DNA of 64,000 nucleotides from CAZMOK01 sp964567785 (GCA_964567785.1 CAZMOK010000009.1:5248-69247), one strand, 5' to 3'. Shown: positions 52,832 to 62,126, numbered from the stretch's first letter. A program made the numbers and translations. The notes: generated from the sequence alone by a model not told the origin.

Positions 52832-53931
52832 TCGAGATCATTGCTTATATCGCTTTCGGTTTTCTCCTGATCAGGCTGGGGGTAGGCCTGCTTAACCTTT
52901 TGTCATCAACGGGATTGAAGGAGGGCGAACCGGATGTTTTACCTTTTGTGTCGATACTTATTCCTGCGAGGAATGAGGAACAGAGCCTCCCTGATTTGCT
53001 CCGGCAGATTGATTCACTGTATTATCCCGGGTTTGAAGTAATGGTTTATGATGATGAATCCACTGACGGAACTTTGAAGATGCTCGAAGAAGCCGCTAAG
53101 AATTACAAGTGGCTTTCCGTCGTCAAAGGTATTGGACTGCCCGAAGGCTGGCTTGGGAAGAACCATGCATGTCACCGGCTTGCAGAGAGAGCTGAAGGGG
53201 AATACCTGATCTTTCTCGATGCGGATGTTCATATTGAGCCTTCAGTAATAAAAGACAGCCTGTCGTCGATGAAAAAAAGCAAGGTGGATTTGTTATCGGT
53301 GTTTCCGCAGCAAATGATGGGATCGTTCGGAGAGTGGCTTACTGTGCCTGTTATGAACCAGATACTTGTCAGTTTGCTGCCTCTTTACCTTGTAAGGAAC
53401 AGCAGTTGGAAGGACTTTGCAGCAGCAAACGGGCAATTCATGCTTTTCAAAGCGGGTAATTACAGGAAACACCGGTATCACGAAATGTTTCGCGACGATC
53501 CGGTTGAGGATATCCGGATAATGAGGGAAATGAAAAGACTGGGGTATCCCGTTAAAACTTTCCTGAGTAACGGCCAGGTATCTTGCAGGATGTATCGTTC
53601 ATTCAACGAAGCAGTCACAGGGTTTTCCAAAAATGTGATTGAATTCTTCGGTGGCAGATTGGTTCTTATACTGCTTTACCTTTTCCTGACGAATTTTGGA
53701 TTCGTTTTTATCCTTCTCGGATTACCCCTGTATTCATTCGTGGTGTACCTGGGCCTTTCGATCATCTTAAAAGGGATAACATCGTGGGTAAGCAGGCAGA
53801 AAATATTGCCCAACCTTCTGTTGCTTCCTTTCCAGCAAATTTCACTGAACATAATAGTGTTTTCTGCCATCAGCAAAAGACTGTCAGGATATATGAGGTG
53901 GAAAGGAAGGAATATCCGGATCCGATCATAG
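52828..53931 (+). CDS. Family 2 glycosyltransferase (CruG-like)
   Basis: 367 aa from the ATG at 52828, inside the acyltransferase stop (ATGA). N-terminal membrane helix (about 2-22), GT-A domain with SILIPARNEEQSLPDLLRQ (about 42-60), YDDESTDGT, IFLDADVHIEP (DxD, about 129-139) and EDIRIMREMKRLGYPV, then two to three C-terminal helices. This matches the CruG type that glycosylates hydroxylated carotenoids. Its last bases overlap the convergent Mut7-C gene by six. Confidence 0.86.
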   Translation: MIEIIAYIAFGFLLIRLGVGLLNLLSSTGLKEGEPDVLPFVSILIPARNEEQSLPDLLRQIDSLYYPGFEVMVYDDESTDGTLKMLEEAAKNYKWLSVVKGIGLPEGWLGKNHACHRLAERAEGEYLIFLDADVHIEPSVIKDSLSSMKKSKVDLLSVFPQQMMGSFGEWLTVPVMNQILVSLLPLYLVRNSSWKDFAAANGQFMLFKAGNYRKHRYHEMFRDDPVEDIRIMREMKRLGYPVKTFLSNGQVSCRMYRSFNEAVTGFSKNVIEFFGGRLVLILLYLFLTNFGFVFILLGLPLYSFVVYLGLSIILKGITSWVSRQKILPNLLLLPFQQISLNIIVFSAISKRLSGYMRWKGRNIRIRS

Positions 53932-54660
53932 GTCTTCTATAAGCTGCTCCATTTTCTCAAAATGCGAACCCCGCCAGTATATTTTATGGCACCTGCTGCA
54001 ACGGTAAAAATCATCGAAGGCTTCCCTGGTGCCTTCCTCCAGTTCGCTTTCGACCATATTTTTGGAGACCTTCTGCAGAAGGCCGTTGCAATCCATGCAG
54101 ATTGAAAAAGGTTCCAGGTTCTTTTTGAGGTCGAAGCGCCTTACAATTTCCTTCAATTGCTTTTTGGGATCAGTCGACCTGACATAATATCCATGAGTGA
54201 CCTTCCCGTTTTTCAATATCTGCAGGTCCCTGGTGAGGATTATCCTTTTGTCCTGCTTTGCCTTTTCAACAATAAAATCATCTTCCAGGTCATTGTCGTA
54301 ATAGGAATCAAAGCCCAGCATCCGCAGGTACCTGACAAGTTTTCCAAGATGAACGTCCAATATGAAACGGGTGGTGCGGAGAGGTTCGGGCCGCAACCTC
54401 GTTACATTGGAAACATCAAGGCTTTCGAACACAGGGTACACTGCTATTCTTTCGTTATCAGAGGGTTTGTAGATGAAATCGACAGAATTATCCCCTGCAA
54501 GGATGAGATCCACCTCTGTGTGAGGAACCCCTTCGGCTTCGATAATATCTTTGATGTTCTGATGGGAAGCAACCCTGATCTGGTAAGTTTTCTTCTTTTT
54601 CAGGTGAGGGAGGAAATCATTCAGTTCTTCATAAAACCTTATACGTACAGTTTTTCCCAT
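53926..54660 (-). CDS. Mut7-C RNase-domain protein with ubiquitin-like N-terminal domain
   Basis: 244 aa. Residues 1-80 have the ubiquitin-like 'Mut7-C ubiquitin' pattern (TVRIRFYEELNDFLP). From about 95 the PIN-like nuclease domain begins: RFILDVHLGKLVRYLRMLGFD (catalytic Asp) and ILTRDLQILKNG. It ends with a Zn ribbon: CMDCNGLLQKV and FYRCSRCHKIYW, four Cys. Predicted RNase; RNA target unknown. It lies eight bases downstream of the ceramidase-like gene on the same strand. Confidence 0.9.
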   Translation of the reverse strand: MGKTVRIRFYEELNDFLPHLKKKKTYQIRVASHQNIKDIIEAEGVPHTEVDLILAGDNSVDFIYKPSDNERIAVYPVFESLDVSNVTRLRPEPLRTTRFILDVHLGKLVRYLRMLGFDSYYDNDLEDDFIVEKAKQDKRIILTRDLQILKNGKVTHGYYVRSTDPKKQLKEIVRRFDLKKNLEPFSICMDCNGLLQKVSKNMVESELEEGTREAFDDFYRCSRCHKIYWRGSHFEKMEQLIEDL

Positions 54661-54668
54661 CCTGTGGA

Positions 54669-55412
54669 TTACACTGCCTGTTTTTCTGCTGAATTTTGGT
54701 TTTCGGCTACAGGGCTACTTTTAGGTTTAACATCTATCTCTCTTAAGATGTAAAGGTACTTTAAAACAAAGTAGGCTCCTACTGCGCTGAAAACATGCCA
54801 TAGAAAATGAGTGCCCATCGGGAGGAAAGATATTTCAATCGCATCAAGCTGGCGGAATAGCAGTGCGATCATAAAAGGAATAATAGCGCCTGCTACAGTG
54901 AGTGAATGCCTGAATTTTGTTTTTATGAGTATGATCAGCAAGGGCAGGGCAACGATGATACCTGTAGTAAAGTAGGATACGTTGATAGCTACATGTTGTG
55001 GCAGGTTTCCCCAAAACAGGCCCCTGACAAGGAATGCCGGGATGATCACAAAAAATACGTACCACCATCTTTTGAATATCTTGATCCAGAGATAAATACT
55101 GATAGATAGCGTGAGAATGGCTGACGGAAGAAAATCCATCACAAGGAAAGCCGTTGATACCCTGAAGCCGTGAAAAAGGGCACTTCCCAGGCCACCCAGT
55201 ATTATAAGTGGTATGGCAAAAAGCATGAAGCGGTAATGTGAGAAATTGCCCCTGATTAGGAAAAGCCAGTAAAAGGCAGGTATGAGGATCAGCAGGGAAG
55301 AAAATGCATTCCATGGCTCAACAATGAAATTACCCAGTTCTGTTTCTGCATACACCGGTCCGCCATCGGGGAGACTCTGATTATACCAATCGTTATAGTT
55401 TTCTTGTACCAT
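54669..55412 (-). CDS. Ceramidase-like (CREST superfamily) seven-helix membrane hydrolase
   Basis: 247 aa with about seven helices. Early NFIVEPWNAFSSLLI (about 28-42, E-P-N/S motif), GSALFHGFRVSTAF (about 76-89, Ser and His), MDFLPSAIL, and late MGTHFLWHVFSAVGAYF (about 198-214, GTHxxWH). This His/Asp set is the metal site of alkaline ceramidases and PAQR-type CREST hydrolases. Sphingolipids occur in many Bacteroidota, so a lipid amidase is plausible. It is followed by the Mut7-C gene in the same direction. Confidence 0.8.
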   Translation of the reverse strand: MVQENYNDWYNQSLPDGGPVYAETELGNFIVEPWNAFSSLLILIPAFYWLFLIRGNFSHYRFMLFAIPLIILGGLGSALFHGFRVSTAFLVMDFLPSAILTLSISIYLWIKIFKRWWYVFFVIIPAFLVRGLFWGNLPQHVAINVSYFTTGIIVALPLLIILIKTKFRHSLTVAGAIIPFMIALLFRQLDAIEISFLPMGTHFLWHVFSAVGAYFVLKYLYILREIDVKPKSSPVAENQNSAEKQAV

Positions 55413-55452
55413 CCTGCCTGTAATTGGTTTTTGAAATTAACAATTTGATACA

Positions 55453-56949
55453 TTAATTGTTTGAAGAGGTTTTTACCAGGTATATGCCTGATTTGTTGTT
55501 TGTTTCGACAATCCAGTCACCTGATCTTTGACCTTCCTTATAATCATCCATGCCCAGTTGATGACGGTAATAAGGGGTGAGGTAGATAAAGTCGATGTCA
55601 AATTCATCTGCTTTTGCAAGGAAACCCCTCCCGTATATGCGCGGGTCTTCTTTCTTCAACTCTGTGTAACACACCTCTCCGTGTATTCTGCCAAGATCCT
55701 CTATTTCATTGAAAATAAAGGTCATGGGAGCTATTATGTTTGTGCCCTCCAGGTTTTCCTGGCCAAGATACTTGTTGGTTATTTGCTCATTTGCGACCGG
55801 ATTGAACTTGTTTAATGTAAGCTGGAAATTATAAAAAGCACTTCCGCCAATAAAAATTACCAGCAGAGCACCAAGAAGAAACCGGATCGTTTTCTGTGAA
55901 CCAAATCTAAATTTACCAATCTCCTTATTACTTAACCAGCTAAATACTTTTGAGATCATTATAACCAGGAAAGGGAAATAGATCAGTATGTATTGTCGTG
56001 ATTTATGTACTGCTGTCAACGCAGTGAGAATAAAAAGAAGAAGAGTGAACAATGATAATCGGGGATAATCCTTCCAGATCTTTTTTACGCCAACAAACAG
56101 AGTTGCAATAAGAAGTGCGCTGAATATGATTATTTTAGGATTGTGAAAAAAACGCTGTTGTTCTTTTAACAGATTTACGAAGGGCTGCAAATACACAGGG
56201 ATCCCGTTAATGCTGTCGAGGGCAGGGCTGGAGCTGAACTGGTAGTACCACCATGAAAAGGAATAATCGGCATTAAAATCAAAGAAATAGATGGAAGTGG
56301 TTACCAACGAAAACAGGCTGAAAACTATAGCACCTGCCCATCTGCGGTTTATCAACAGTAACAGGAAGCCGGCGCCGGTTACCACGATACCGTTGAGGTG
56401 GGTGGCAACTGCCAGTCCGCTCACCAGGCCTGCAGGTATCAGATAAACTACACTGGCATGGCCTTTTTTCAGGTAGTTTTCAAGAAAAATATATGCAGTG
56501 AAGGTAAAGGTCATGATCATGATCTCCGGCCTTAAGAGAAAACTGTATTTAAAGATCCATGGAAAAGAGAAAAAAAGGATCATTGAAAAAAGCCATTCAT
56601 TAAACGACAGGATCTTTCTGATCCGCACTGCGTAGTAATAAAAAATGAACAAAAAAATAATGAAATAGATCAGGCTCACCGATTTGAGCGAATAAAGGGA
56701 AAACCCGAAAAGATCAATGAAGGCTGCACCGTGCAGGACCAGCAATTTGTGCGAAACGATAAGGTAATCTTCCTGTTCCGTTATACCCCGCATCAATTCT
56801 GACTTCACATGCCCGGCTTCATTCAGCCAGTATGCGTGCTCACCGATCCATGCGTCGTCAATATCAGGAGTTCTTCCGGGAATACTGGACAGGTAGATCA
56901 GCACCAGGAGAGAAAGTACCGTTAAGAGCCATTTTCTATCAAAAAGCAT
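55453..56949 (-). CDS. GT39-like membrane glycosyltransferase
   Basis: 498 aa from the ATG at 56949 (a TTG 20 codons upstream is unlikely). About ten to eleven membrane helices. The first loop has PDIDDAWIGEHAYW (about 27-40), the acidic motif of PMT/ArnT (GT-C) enzymes that use polyprenyl-phosphate sugars. The C-terminal soluble part (about 395-498) contains YGRGFLAKADEFDIDFIYL. Acceptor unknown; lipid or protein glycosylation in the periplasm is expected for the family. Confidence 0.82.
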   Translation of the reverse strand: MLFDRKWLLTVLSLLVLIYLSSIPGRTPDIDDAWIGEHAYWLNEAGHVKSELMRGITEQEDYLIVSHKLLVLHGAAFIDLFGFSLYSLKSVSLIYFIIFLFIFYYYAVRIRKILSFNEWLFSMILFFSFPWIFKYSFLLRPEIMIMTFTFTAYIFLENYLKKGHASVVYLIPAGLVSGLAVATHLNGIVVTGAGFLLLLINRRWAGAIVFSLFSLVTTSIYFFDFNADYSFSWWYYQFSSSPALDSINGIPVYLQPFVNLLKEQQRFFHNPKIIIFSALLIATLFVGVKKIWKDYPRLSLFTLLLFILTALTAVHKSRQYILIYFPFLVIMISKVFSWLSNKEIGKFRFGSQKTIRFLLGALLVIFIGGSAFYNFQLTLNKFNPVANEQITNKYLGQENLEGTNIIAPMTFIFNEIEDLGRIHGEVCYTELKKEDPRIYGRGFLAKADEFDIDFIYLTPYYRHQLGMDDYKEGQRSGDWIVETNNKSGIYLVKTSSNN

Positions 56950-57160
56950 TTCCGGGAAAACAGGCCGTAAAGATATGTTTTTTGAATTAAGTGATGCCAG
57001 TAAGTACAAAATCGACCGATCAACGACATTATCTTTATTATTTTACCTTATTTTGTCAGAACATTTTGCGGACTTATCTGTATATAATCAATAAATTATC
57101 AACTGTTTCATTAGATTAGACTTTTATTTTAACCGGCCTAGTGCCAAAAATTCATTGTTT

Positions 57161-58492
57161 ATGAGGTTTAAATCTATTAGTGTATTTGCAGGTATTTTCA
57201 TCTTTTTCTTTTCAGGATTAGCAACACAAGCACAACTCGGTATTGACGCCGAGCTCAGGCCAAGGGCAGAAGCATGGCGGGGATACAGGGTGCTCCCGGC
57301 TGATACCCTAAAAGATCCATTATTCTACATCAGCCAGAGAACAAGGTTAAGTTTTGATTTCAATTCCGATTTACTGGATATTAAGGTTACTGCCCAGGAT
57401 GTGAGGATCTGGGGAAGCGACAATATATATTCCAGCACAGGTGCATTTGGAAGAACGGCCGGTTTGGACCTATATGAAGGTTGGGCTGCAATAAGGCCTT
57501 TTAACAACTTTGAAGTTAAAATAGGCCGCCAGGAGATGAAGTATGATGACGGCCGGCTGTTGTGGAATCGAAATTGGAACCAGTATGGATTAACCTACGA
57601 TATGTTTCTTCTTGCTTATGAAAAGAACGACTGGAAAATCCACGGTGCTTTTTCATGGTATAACAACCTGTACTCACGTTTCGGCCTCGGGGTTTATCCC
57701 GATAAGATCAGGTCGTTCAGTATGCTCTGGCTCAGCAAGGAATTTGGCTCATCCACCCGGGTTACGGCGATTTCACTTCTCTCGGGCGCCGGTTCTCCTG
57801 ATGCCAATGAGGTTATTTATCTAAAATCGACCACAGGTGTGAATATTTTTGTTGATGCCTCAGGGTTCAATGCCCACCTGGCAGGTTATTACCAGGCAGG
57901 TAAGCACAAGGATGGCAGGGATGTATCAGCATATGCATTAATAGGAAAGTTAGGATATAAGAAAAATTGGTTTGGTGTTTCAGGCGGTATCAATTACCTG
58001 TCGGGCCAGAACTTTGAAAAGAACGATCCGGCAGAATCAAATAAATACCAGCTCTTTGATGTCTTATACGGTGCAAGGCACAAGTTCTACGGATACATGG
58101 ATTATTTTGTAAATATTGAATCAAGTACGATGGGCGGAGGACTTAATGATCTCTTCATCAGCTTCAAGCCCACGTTCGCAGAGAAGCATTCCATAGAGCT
58201 CGCAGCTCATTATTTTATGCTTGCCGGCAAGATTCCTGATCCTTATGTTAATACACCGGACGCATACCTGGAATCATACCTGGGAACTGAGATAGACCTT
58301 GTTTACAATTACAACCCTTTCAAATTCATGAATCTCCAGGTTGGTTTTGGCTGGATGTCGCAGGGAGAGTCACTTGAGAAGATCCAGTCTGTTTATGGTA
58401 CGGAGGTTCTGGAACCATGGTTCAGCTATGTGCAGTTAACTGTTAAACCTTCACTTTTCAAGACTGATAAAGAGATTGTTCTGAGACCATAA
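57161..58492 (+). CDS. Outer-membrane porin of the alginate-export (AlgE-like) family
   Basis: 443 aa from ATG 57161. Signal peptide ending ATQAQ at about residue 25, then ELRPRAEAWRGYRV, QRTRLSFDFNSDLLDIKVTAQDVRIWG and RQEMKYDDGRLLWNRNWNQ, the pattern of alginate-export barrels (the arginine/aspartate lined pore). Alternating aromatic beta strands continue to the C-terminus (PWFSYVQLTVKPSLF). No alginate biosynthesis gene is present, so an uptake or general-porin role is as likely. Confidence 0.8.
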   Translation: MRFKSISVFAGIFIFFFSGLATQAQLGIDAELRPRAEAWRGYRVLPADTLKDPLFYISQRTRLSFDFNSDLLDIKVTAQDVRIWGSDNIYSSTGAFGRTAGLDLYEGWAAIRPFNNFEVKIGRQEMKYDDGRLLWNRNWNQYGLTYDMFLLAYEKNDWKIHGAFSWYNNLYSRFGLGVYPDKIRSFSMLWLSKEFGSSTRVTAISLLSGAGSPDANEVIYLKSTTGVNIFVDASGFNAHLAGYYQAGKHKDGRDVSAYALIGKLGYKKNWFGVSGGINYLSGQNFEKNDPAESNKYQLFDVLYGARHKFYGYMDYFVNIESSTMGGGLNDLFISFKPTFAEKHSIELAAHYFMLAGKIPDPYVNTPDAYLESYLGTEIDLVYNYNPFKFMNLQVGFGWMSQGESLEKIQSVYGTEVLEPWFSYVQLTVKPSLFKTDKEIVLRP

Positions 58493-58570
58493 AACACACC
58501 AGGGCTATAAGTACTTTTCCTTCATTTTATGCAGTACAGCTTGCAATGCCGGTTTGTTACTGTGATGGGC

Positions 58571-60196
58571 TCAGAATATAAAATCAGTTGAAAGGAAGTT
58601 AGAGTGGTCTTCCTTCAAGACTCCGTTCACTATAGAGATGTTTTCCTTGTTTTCTTTTAGGGCAACAAGTGTCCTTATAGAGAATACCCTCAGGGCATCA
58701 GAAACCGACAATGTTCCTTCGGCCGAATCTTTCCTGCCTGTGAATGGGAAGATGTCGGGCCCCCGCTGGCACTGGCTGTTTAGGTTGACGCGGCAAACCT
58801 GGTTGACGAGTGGGTCTATCAGCCGCCCTACCTTTTCCGTGTCTTTACCAAAAATACTCACCTGCTGGCCATAATTCGAGTTTATAATATATTGCATAGG
58901 CTCTTCAATATCTTTAAAGGTGAGAACAGGCACAACAGGTCCGAATTGCTCTTCGTGGTAGATACTCATTTTATCATTAACGGGGAAGAGGACAGCAGGA
59001 TGCACATATGTTCCATTGACCTTTCCTCCGCTCTCATTTATAATGCCGGCGCCCTTTTCCACGGCATCATCAATAAATGCCTTCATGTCCATTGCCAGGT
59101 TTTGTTCCGGCATGGGGGTCAGTTTTACATTCTCTTCCCAGGGCATGCCAGGCTTTAGCTTTGCAAGGCCATCATTGAATTTTTTCATGAAACTGCCGGC
59201 TATGTTCTCGTGGACAAACAGTATTTTAAGAGCTGTGCAACGTTGTCCATTGTAGGAAAGACTTCCCAGCAGGCACTCTTTCACGGTATGGTCCAGGTCG
59301 GCTTCCGGGAGTACAATGCCTGCATTCTTAGCTTCCAGTCCGAGTACTGAACGCAGCCGGTGCGGTTTCGGGTGTTGTTTTTTAAGGATGTCGGCAACCC
59401 TGCTGGAACCTATGAAGGCAAGCACATTGATCCTTCCTGATTCCATGAGGGGGCCTATAACCTCCTTTCCATCGCCGTAAACTGTATTTACGACACCCGG
59501 AGGAAATGATTCCTTAAAAGCATCCAGGAGAGGCTGGTGTAGAAGCACTCCATGCTTCGGAGGTTTGAATATTACGGTATTGCCCATTATGAGGGCAGGT
59601 ATGAGCGTTGTGAAGGTTTCATTGAGCGGATAATTGTAGGGTCCCATACACAGGACAACTCCAAGGGGGGCGCGCCTTATCTGTGCGGCAACACCTTCGC
59701 GGATAGTAAAGCTGGATGATGATCTGTCGAGTTCCTTCAGGGCGTCTATTGTGTCACGAATATAGACTACCGTTCTGTCAAATTCCTTCTGCGAATCAGC
59801 GAGAGTTTTGCCAATCTCCCACATAAGCAGGTTTACCACTTCATCTCTTTTTTCTACCATCCTGAAAGTAAAGCCCTCGAGGCTTTTGATCCTTTCCCTG
59901 ATCCCCATAGTTGGCCAGGTACCTCTTCCGTTGTCATAGGCCTTTTCAGCAGCTTCAAGGGCTTCAAGCGATTGATCTTTTTCCATGAGGGGGTAGCTGC
60001 CGAGATAAGCTTCCTCTATGCTGCCGTTTGACCTGATACATACAGGGGAATAAACCTTCTGAAAATCCTTATTCCATTTATGGATCTTGCCGTTGATCAA
60101 ATATTCCTTTTGCTCAAGGGGGTTCCCGAACCTGAATTTTTCGGGTATTTCATCAATTGCCGGAAAAAGGTTTTCGATCTTTTCTTGAATGCTCAT
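58571..60196 (-). CDS. Aldehyde dehydrogenase, GapN-like (NADP-dependent glyceraldehyde-3-phosphate dehydrogenase type)
   Basis: 541 aa. ALDH-fold: VLCMGPYNYPLNETFTTLIPAL (about 183-204), GSSRVADILKK, LGLEAKNAGIVLPEADLD (general-base Glu), SYNGQRCTALKIL (catalytic Cys in YNGQRCT, diagnostic of GapN rather than most ALDHs), and EEQFGPVVPVL. It would oxidise glyceraldehyde 3-phosphate to 3-phosphoglycerate, making NADPH without ATP. Substrate not proven. It has a TATCTTTG core 23 bases upstream of the ATG. Confidence 0.88.
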   Translation of the reverse strand: MSIQEKIENLFPAIDEIPEKFRFGNPLEQKEYLINGKIHKWNKDFQKVYSPVCIRSNGSIEEAYLGSYPLMEKDQSLEALEAAEKAYDNGRGTWPTMGIRERIKSLEGFTFRMVEKRDEVVNLLMWEIGKTLADSQKEFDRTVVYIRDTIDALKELDRSSSSFTIREGVAAQIRRAPLGVVLCMGPYNYPLNETFTTLIPALIMGNTVIFKPPKHGVLLHQPLLDAFKESFPPGVVNTVYGDGKEVIGPLMESGRINVLAFIGSSRVADILKKQHPKPHRLRSVLGLEAKNAGIVLPEADLDHTVKECLLGSLSYNGQRCTALKILFVHENIAGSFMKKFNDGLAKLKPGMPWEENVKLTPMPEQNLAMDMKAFIDDAVEKGAGIINESGGKVNGTYVHPAVLFPVNDKMSIYHEEQFGPVVPVLTFKDIEEPMQYIINSNYGQQVSIFGKDTEKVGRLIDPLVNQVCRVNLNSQCQRGPDIFPFTGRKDSAEGTLSVSDALRVFSIRTLVALKENKENISIVNGVLKEDHSNFLSTDFIF

Positions 60197-60218
60197 ATTG
60201 ATTGGTATTTTGTTTATG

Positions 60219-60226
60219 CAAAGATA
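60219..60226 (-). promoter_or_regulatory. -7 promoter core for the GapN-like gene
   Basis: Minus-strand TATCTTTG; expected start near 60212. Confidence 0.5.
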
Positions 60227-60241
60227 ATGGTTACTGAAAAC

Positions 60242-60266
60242 GGGATGACATCCTGGATGTCATCCC
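60242..60266. repeat. 25-nt near-perfect palindrome GGGATGACATCC-T-GGATGTCATCCC
   Basis: Twelve-base perfect arms around one T. The right arm contains the TGA stop (60260-60262) of the EthD gene. It also sits just upstream of the GapN-like promoter, so it may be a terminator for one gene, an operator for the other, or a mobile palindromic repeat. A related GACGTCGTCCC/GGGAC element occurs at 46949-46967. Confidence 0.8.
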
Positions 60267-60940
60267 TCTTTATCCTTAATGTGAAATTCCCTCACCAGGT
60301 AAGGCTCAGTCGACTTGTAATCAAGAAATGAAGTGACATCAAAATAGACTCTTAACATGTTTGGAAGCATGGTGATCGGGTTTCCGAAAAATTTCGCAGG
60401 ATTCAGTAAATGTGAACTTTGTAGAAAATGCTCCTCAACAATGCCTTCATGGCCTTCCGTGTCATCGGTAAGCATTTCTTCCACCACGTTCCGGTTGTAA
60501 TGCCATACCGGGTGCACCTTCAGTGTCAATGGCGTATGCCCGTTGTGCCAGCGATGAAGATAGTCATCCCGGGTGATCTTCTTTTTTCTCCTGAAAAGTG
60601 TTAAGAGGCAAACACCTGGAGTTACTTCCCCGCATGGCCAGTCCCTGATATAGGACCTGGGAAGCGCTTCGGTTACTTTATATGCCCCGGCAAAGTACGG
60701 TTCTTCCCTGGCGATCCCATCAGGAAAATGGTTTTTACTGAAAACGGATATTGCAGCAACCTTGCTTTTCCTGAAAGGTATGACCGAAAAGGCGGGTGGC
60801 TTTTCAGCCGTCAGGGTGACCGATAGTCTGGAAACTCCGGGAACCCCCGATAGTTCTGATGAAATATCGAGGACCCTCCTCCTGAATTGAACATAATCTT
60901 CGCCATCCCTTCCCCGCAATAGGTAAATGTGTTTATTCAT
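60260..60940 (-). CDS. EthD domain-containing protein
   Basis: 226 aa from ATG 60940 (TTG two codons earlier unlikely). The N-terminal half has an EthD-like ferredoxin fold (YLLRGRDGEDYVQFRRRVL). The C-terminal half repeats it with the clear motif ITRDDYLHRWHNGHTPLTLK (about 125-144) and WHYNRNVVEE. Tandem EthD proteins are small cytoplasmic dimers of unclear function; some act as stress or aromatic-catabolism accessory proteins. The stop lies inside the 25-nt palindrome. Upstream of the GapN-like gene, same strand. Confidence 0.85.
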   Translation of the reverse strand: MNKHIYLLRGRDGEDYVQFRRRVLDISSELSGVPGVSRLSVTLTAEKPPAFSVIPFRKSKVAAISVFSKNHFPDGIAREEPYFAGAYKVTEALPRSYIRDWPCGEVTPGVCLLTLFRRKKKITRDDYLHRWHNGHTPLTLKVHPVWHYNRNVVEEMLTDDTEGHEGIVEEHFLQSSHLLNPAKFFGNPITMLPNMLRVYFDVTSFLDYKSTEPYLVREFHIKDKEG

Positions 60941-61034
60941 GGTCAAGTATTTTCCATCCCGGCGAAAATAGCATATTCACCGAAAATTTTTTGTTTTAAA
61001 AAGAAAAAAATAGTTATCCCTTTCACGGTGCTGC

Positions 61035-61042
61035 TATATTTG
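61035..61042 (+). promoter_or_regulatory. -7 promoter core for the 3-beta-HSD-type gene
   Basis: TATATTTG; predicted start near 61049, after the upstream ATG at 61044. This supports translation from 61080. Confidence 0.45.
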
Positions 61043-61079
61043 GATGATTTTTCTTTTTTTTGTGCTTTGTTTTATCCCA

Positions 61080-62120
61080 ATGAAAAAGCTGAACATTTTA
61101 CTTACCGGCGGCTCTGGCTTCCTTGGAAAGGCAATAACAGACGAATTGCTCGATCACAACTGTCCTCTGCCTGTTGGGTCATTAAAGGTATTTGATGTCG
61201 TTCCCCCGCCGGAATATAATGACCCTCGTTTTTCTTACATCAAAGGTGATGTCACATCTTACATCCAGGTCAGCGAGGCCTGCAGGGATGTTGAGCTGGT
61301 TATCCATGCGGCTGCAATAGTTGACTGGGGAACGCATTCTGAAAGTGAAATACTGCAGGTCAATTTCGGGGGAACGGAAAATGTGATCAGGGCCTGTAAG
61401 GAGAACAACGTCAGGAAGCTTATCTATACCAGTTCACTGGATGCTGTTTACAGCGGTAAGCCTTTGGTTGATATCGACGAATCTGTTGCCTATCCCGAAA
61501 AACACGAAACTGTTTATTGCAGGAGCAAGTATCTTTCAGAAAAGCTGGTTTTGGAAGAAAACGGCAATGGAATGGATACATCCGTGCTGCGACCATCCGA
61601 TATTTACGGGGAAGGTGATCCCTACCATATTGGTTCACTCATCAATATGGCAAAGGGAGGGTTTTATGTGAGGCTGGGAAATGGCAGGCACCGGTGCCAG
61701 CATGTGTATGTAAGGAACATGGCCTGGGCGCATGTTCTGGCAGCCAAGTCTCTCATGGAAGAAAATTCTAAAGTGGCCGGTAAAATGTTTTTTCTAACCG
61801 ATGCAGAAGGCACCAACTTTTTTAAATTTTTTGATCAGATAGTTGAAGGAGCAGGATACAGGATATGGCCCGGAAACTTATGGATCCCCAGGGGCATTGC
61901 TTATGCCATGGGAAGCCTGTCAGAGTTTTTCGCCTTTCTGATCAGGCCTTTTAAGAAATACCATCCTAAGTTCAGCCGGTTTGCAGTAACCTACACCTGT
62001 ACCGATTTTACTTTCAGTTCTCGCAAAGCGGAGGAAGACTTCGGTTTTAGTCCAAAGTACAGCGAAAAAGAAGCCCTGGAGAGAACAATTGAATTTTACA
62101 GAAAAGAAAAACAGTTGTGA
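61080..62120 (+). CDS. NAD-dependent epimerase / 3-beta-hydroxysteroid dehydrogenase family protein
   Basis: 346 aa from ATG 61080 (12 upstream hydrophobic codons from 61044 are possible but precede the predicted transcript). Extended SDR with LTGGSGFLGKAITDELL (about 7-23), VIHAAAIVDWG (about 74-84), and catalytic YCRSKYLSEKLVLEE (YxxxK, about 144-158). The C-terminal FFLTDAEGTNFFKFFDQI matches the 3-beta-HSD branch. Substrate unknown, possibly a terpenoid or sugar. Confidence 0.85.
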   Translation: MKKLNILLTGGSGFLGKAITDELLDHNCPLPVGSLKVFDVVPPPEYNDPRFSYIKGDVTSYIQVSEACRDVELVIHAAAIVDWGTHSESEILQVNFGGTENVIRACKENNVRKLIYTSSLDAVYSGKPLVDIDESVAYPEKHETVYCRSKYLSEKLVLEENGNGMDTSVLRPSDIYGEGDPYHIGSLINMAKGGFYVRLGNGRHRCQHVYVRNMAWAHVLAAKSLMEENSKVAGKMFFLTDAEGTNFFKFFDQIVEGAGYRIWPGNLWIPRGIAYAMGSLSEFFAFLIRPFKKYHPKFSRFAVTYTCTDFTFSSRKAEEDFGFSPKYSEKEALERTIEFYRKEKQL

Positions 62121-62126
62121 GTGCCC

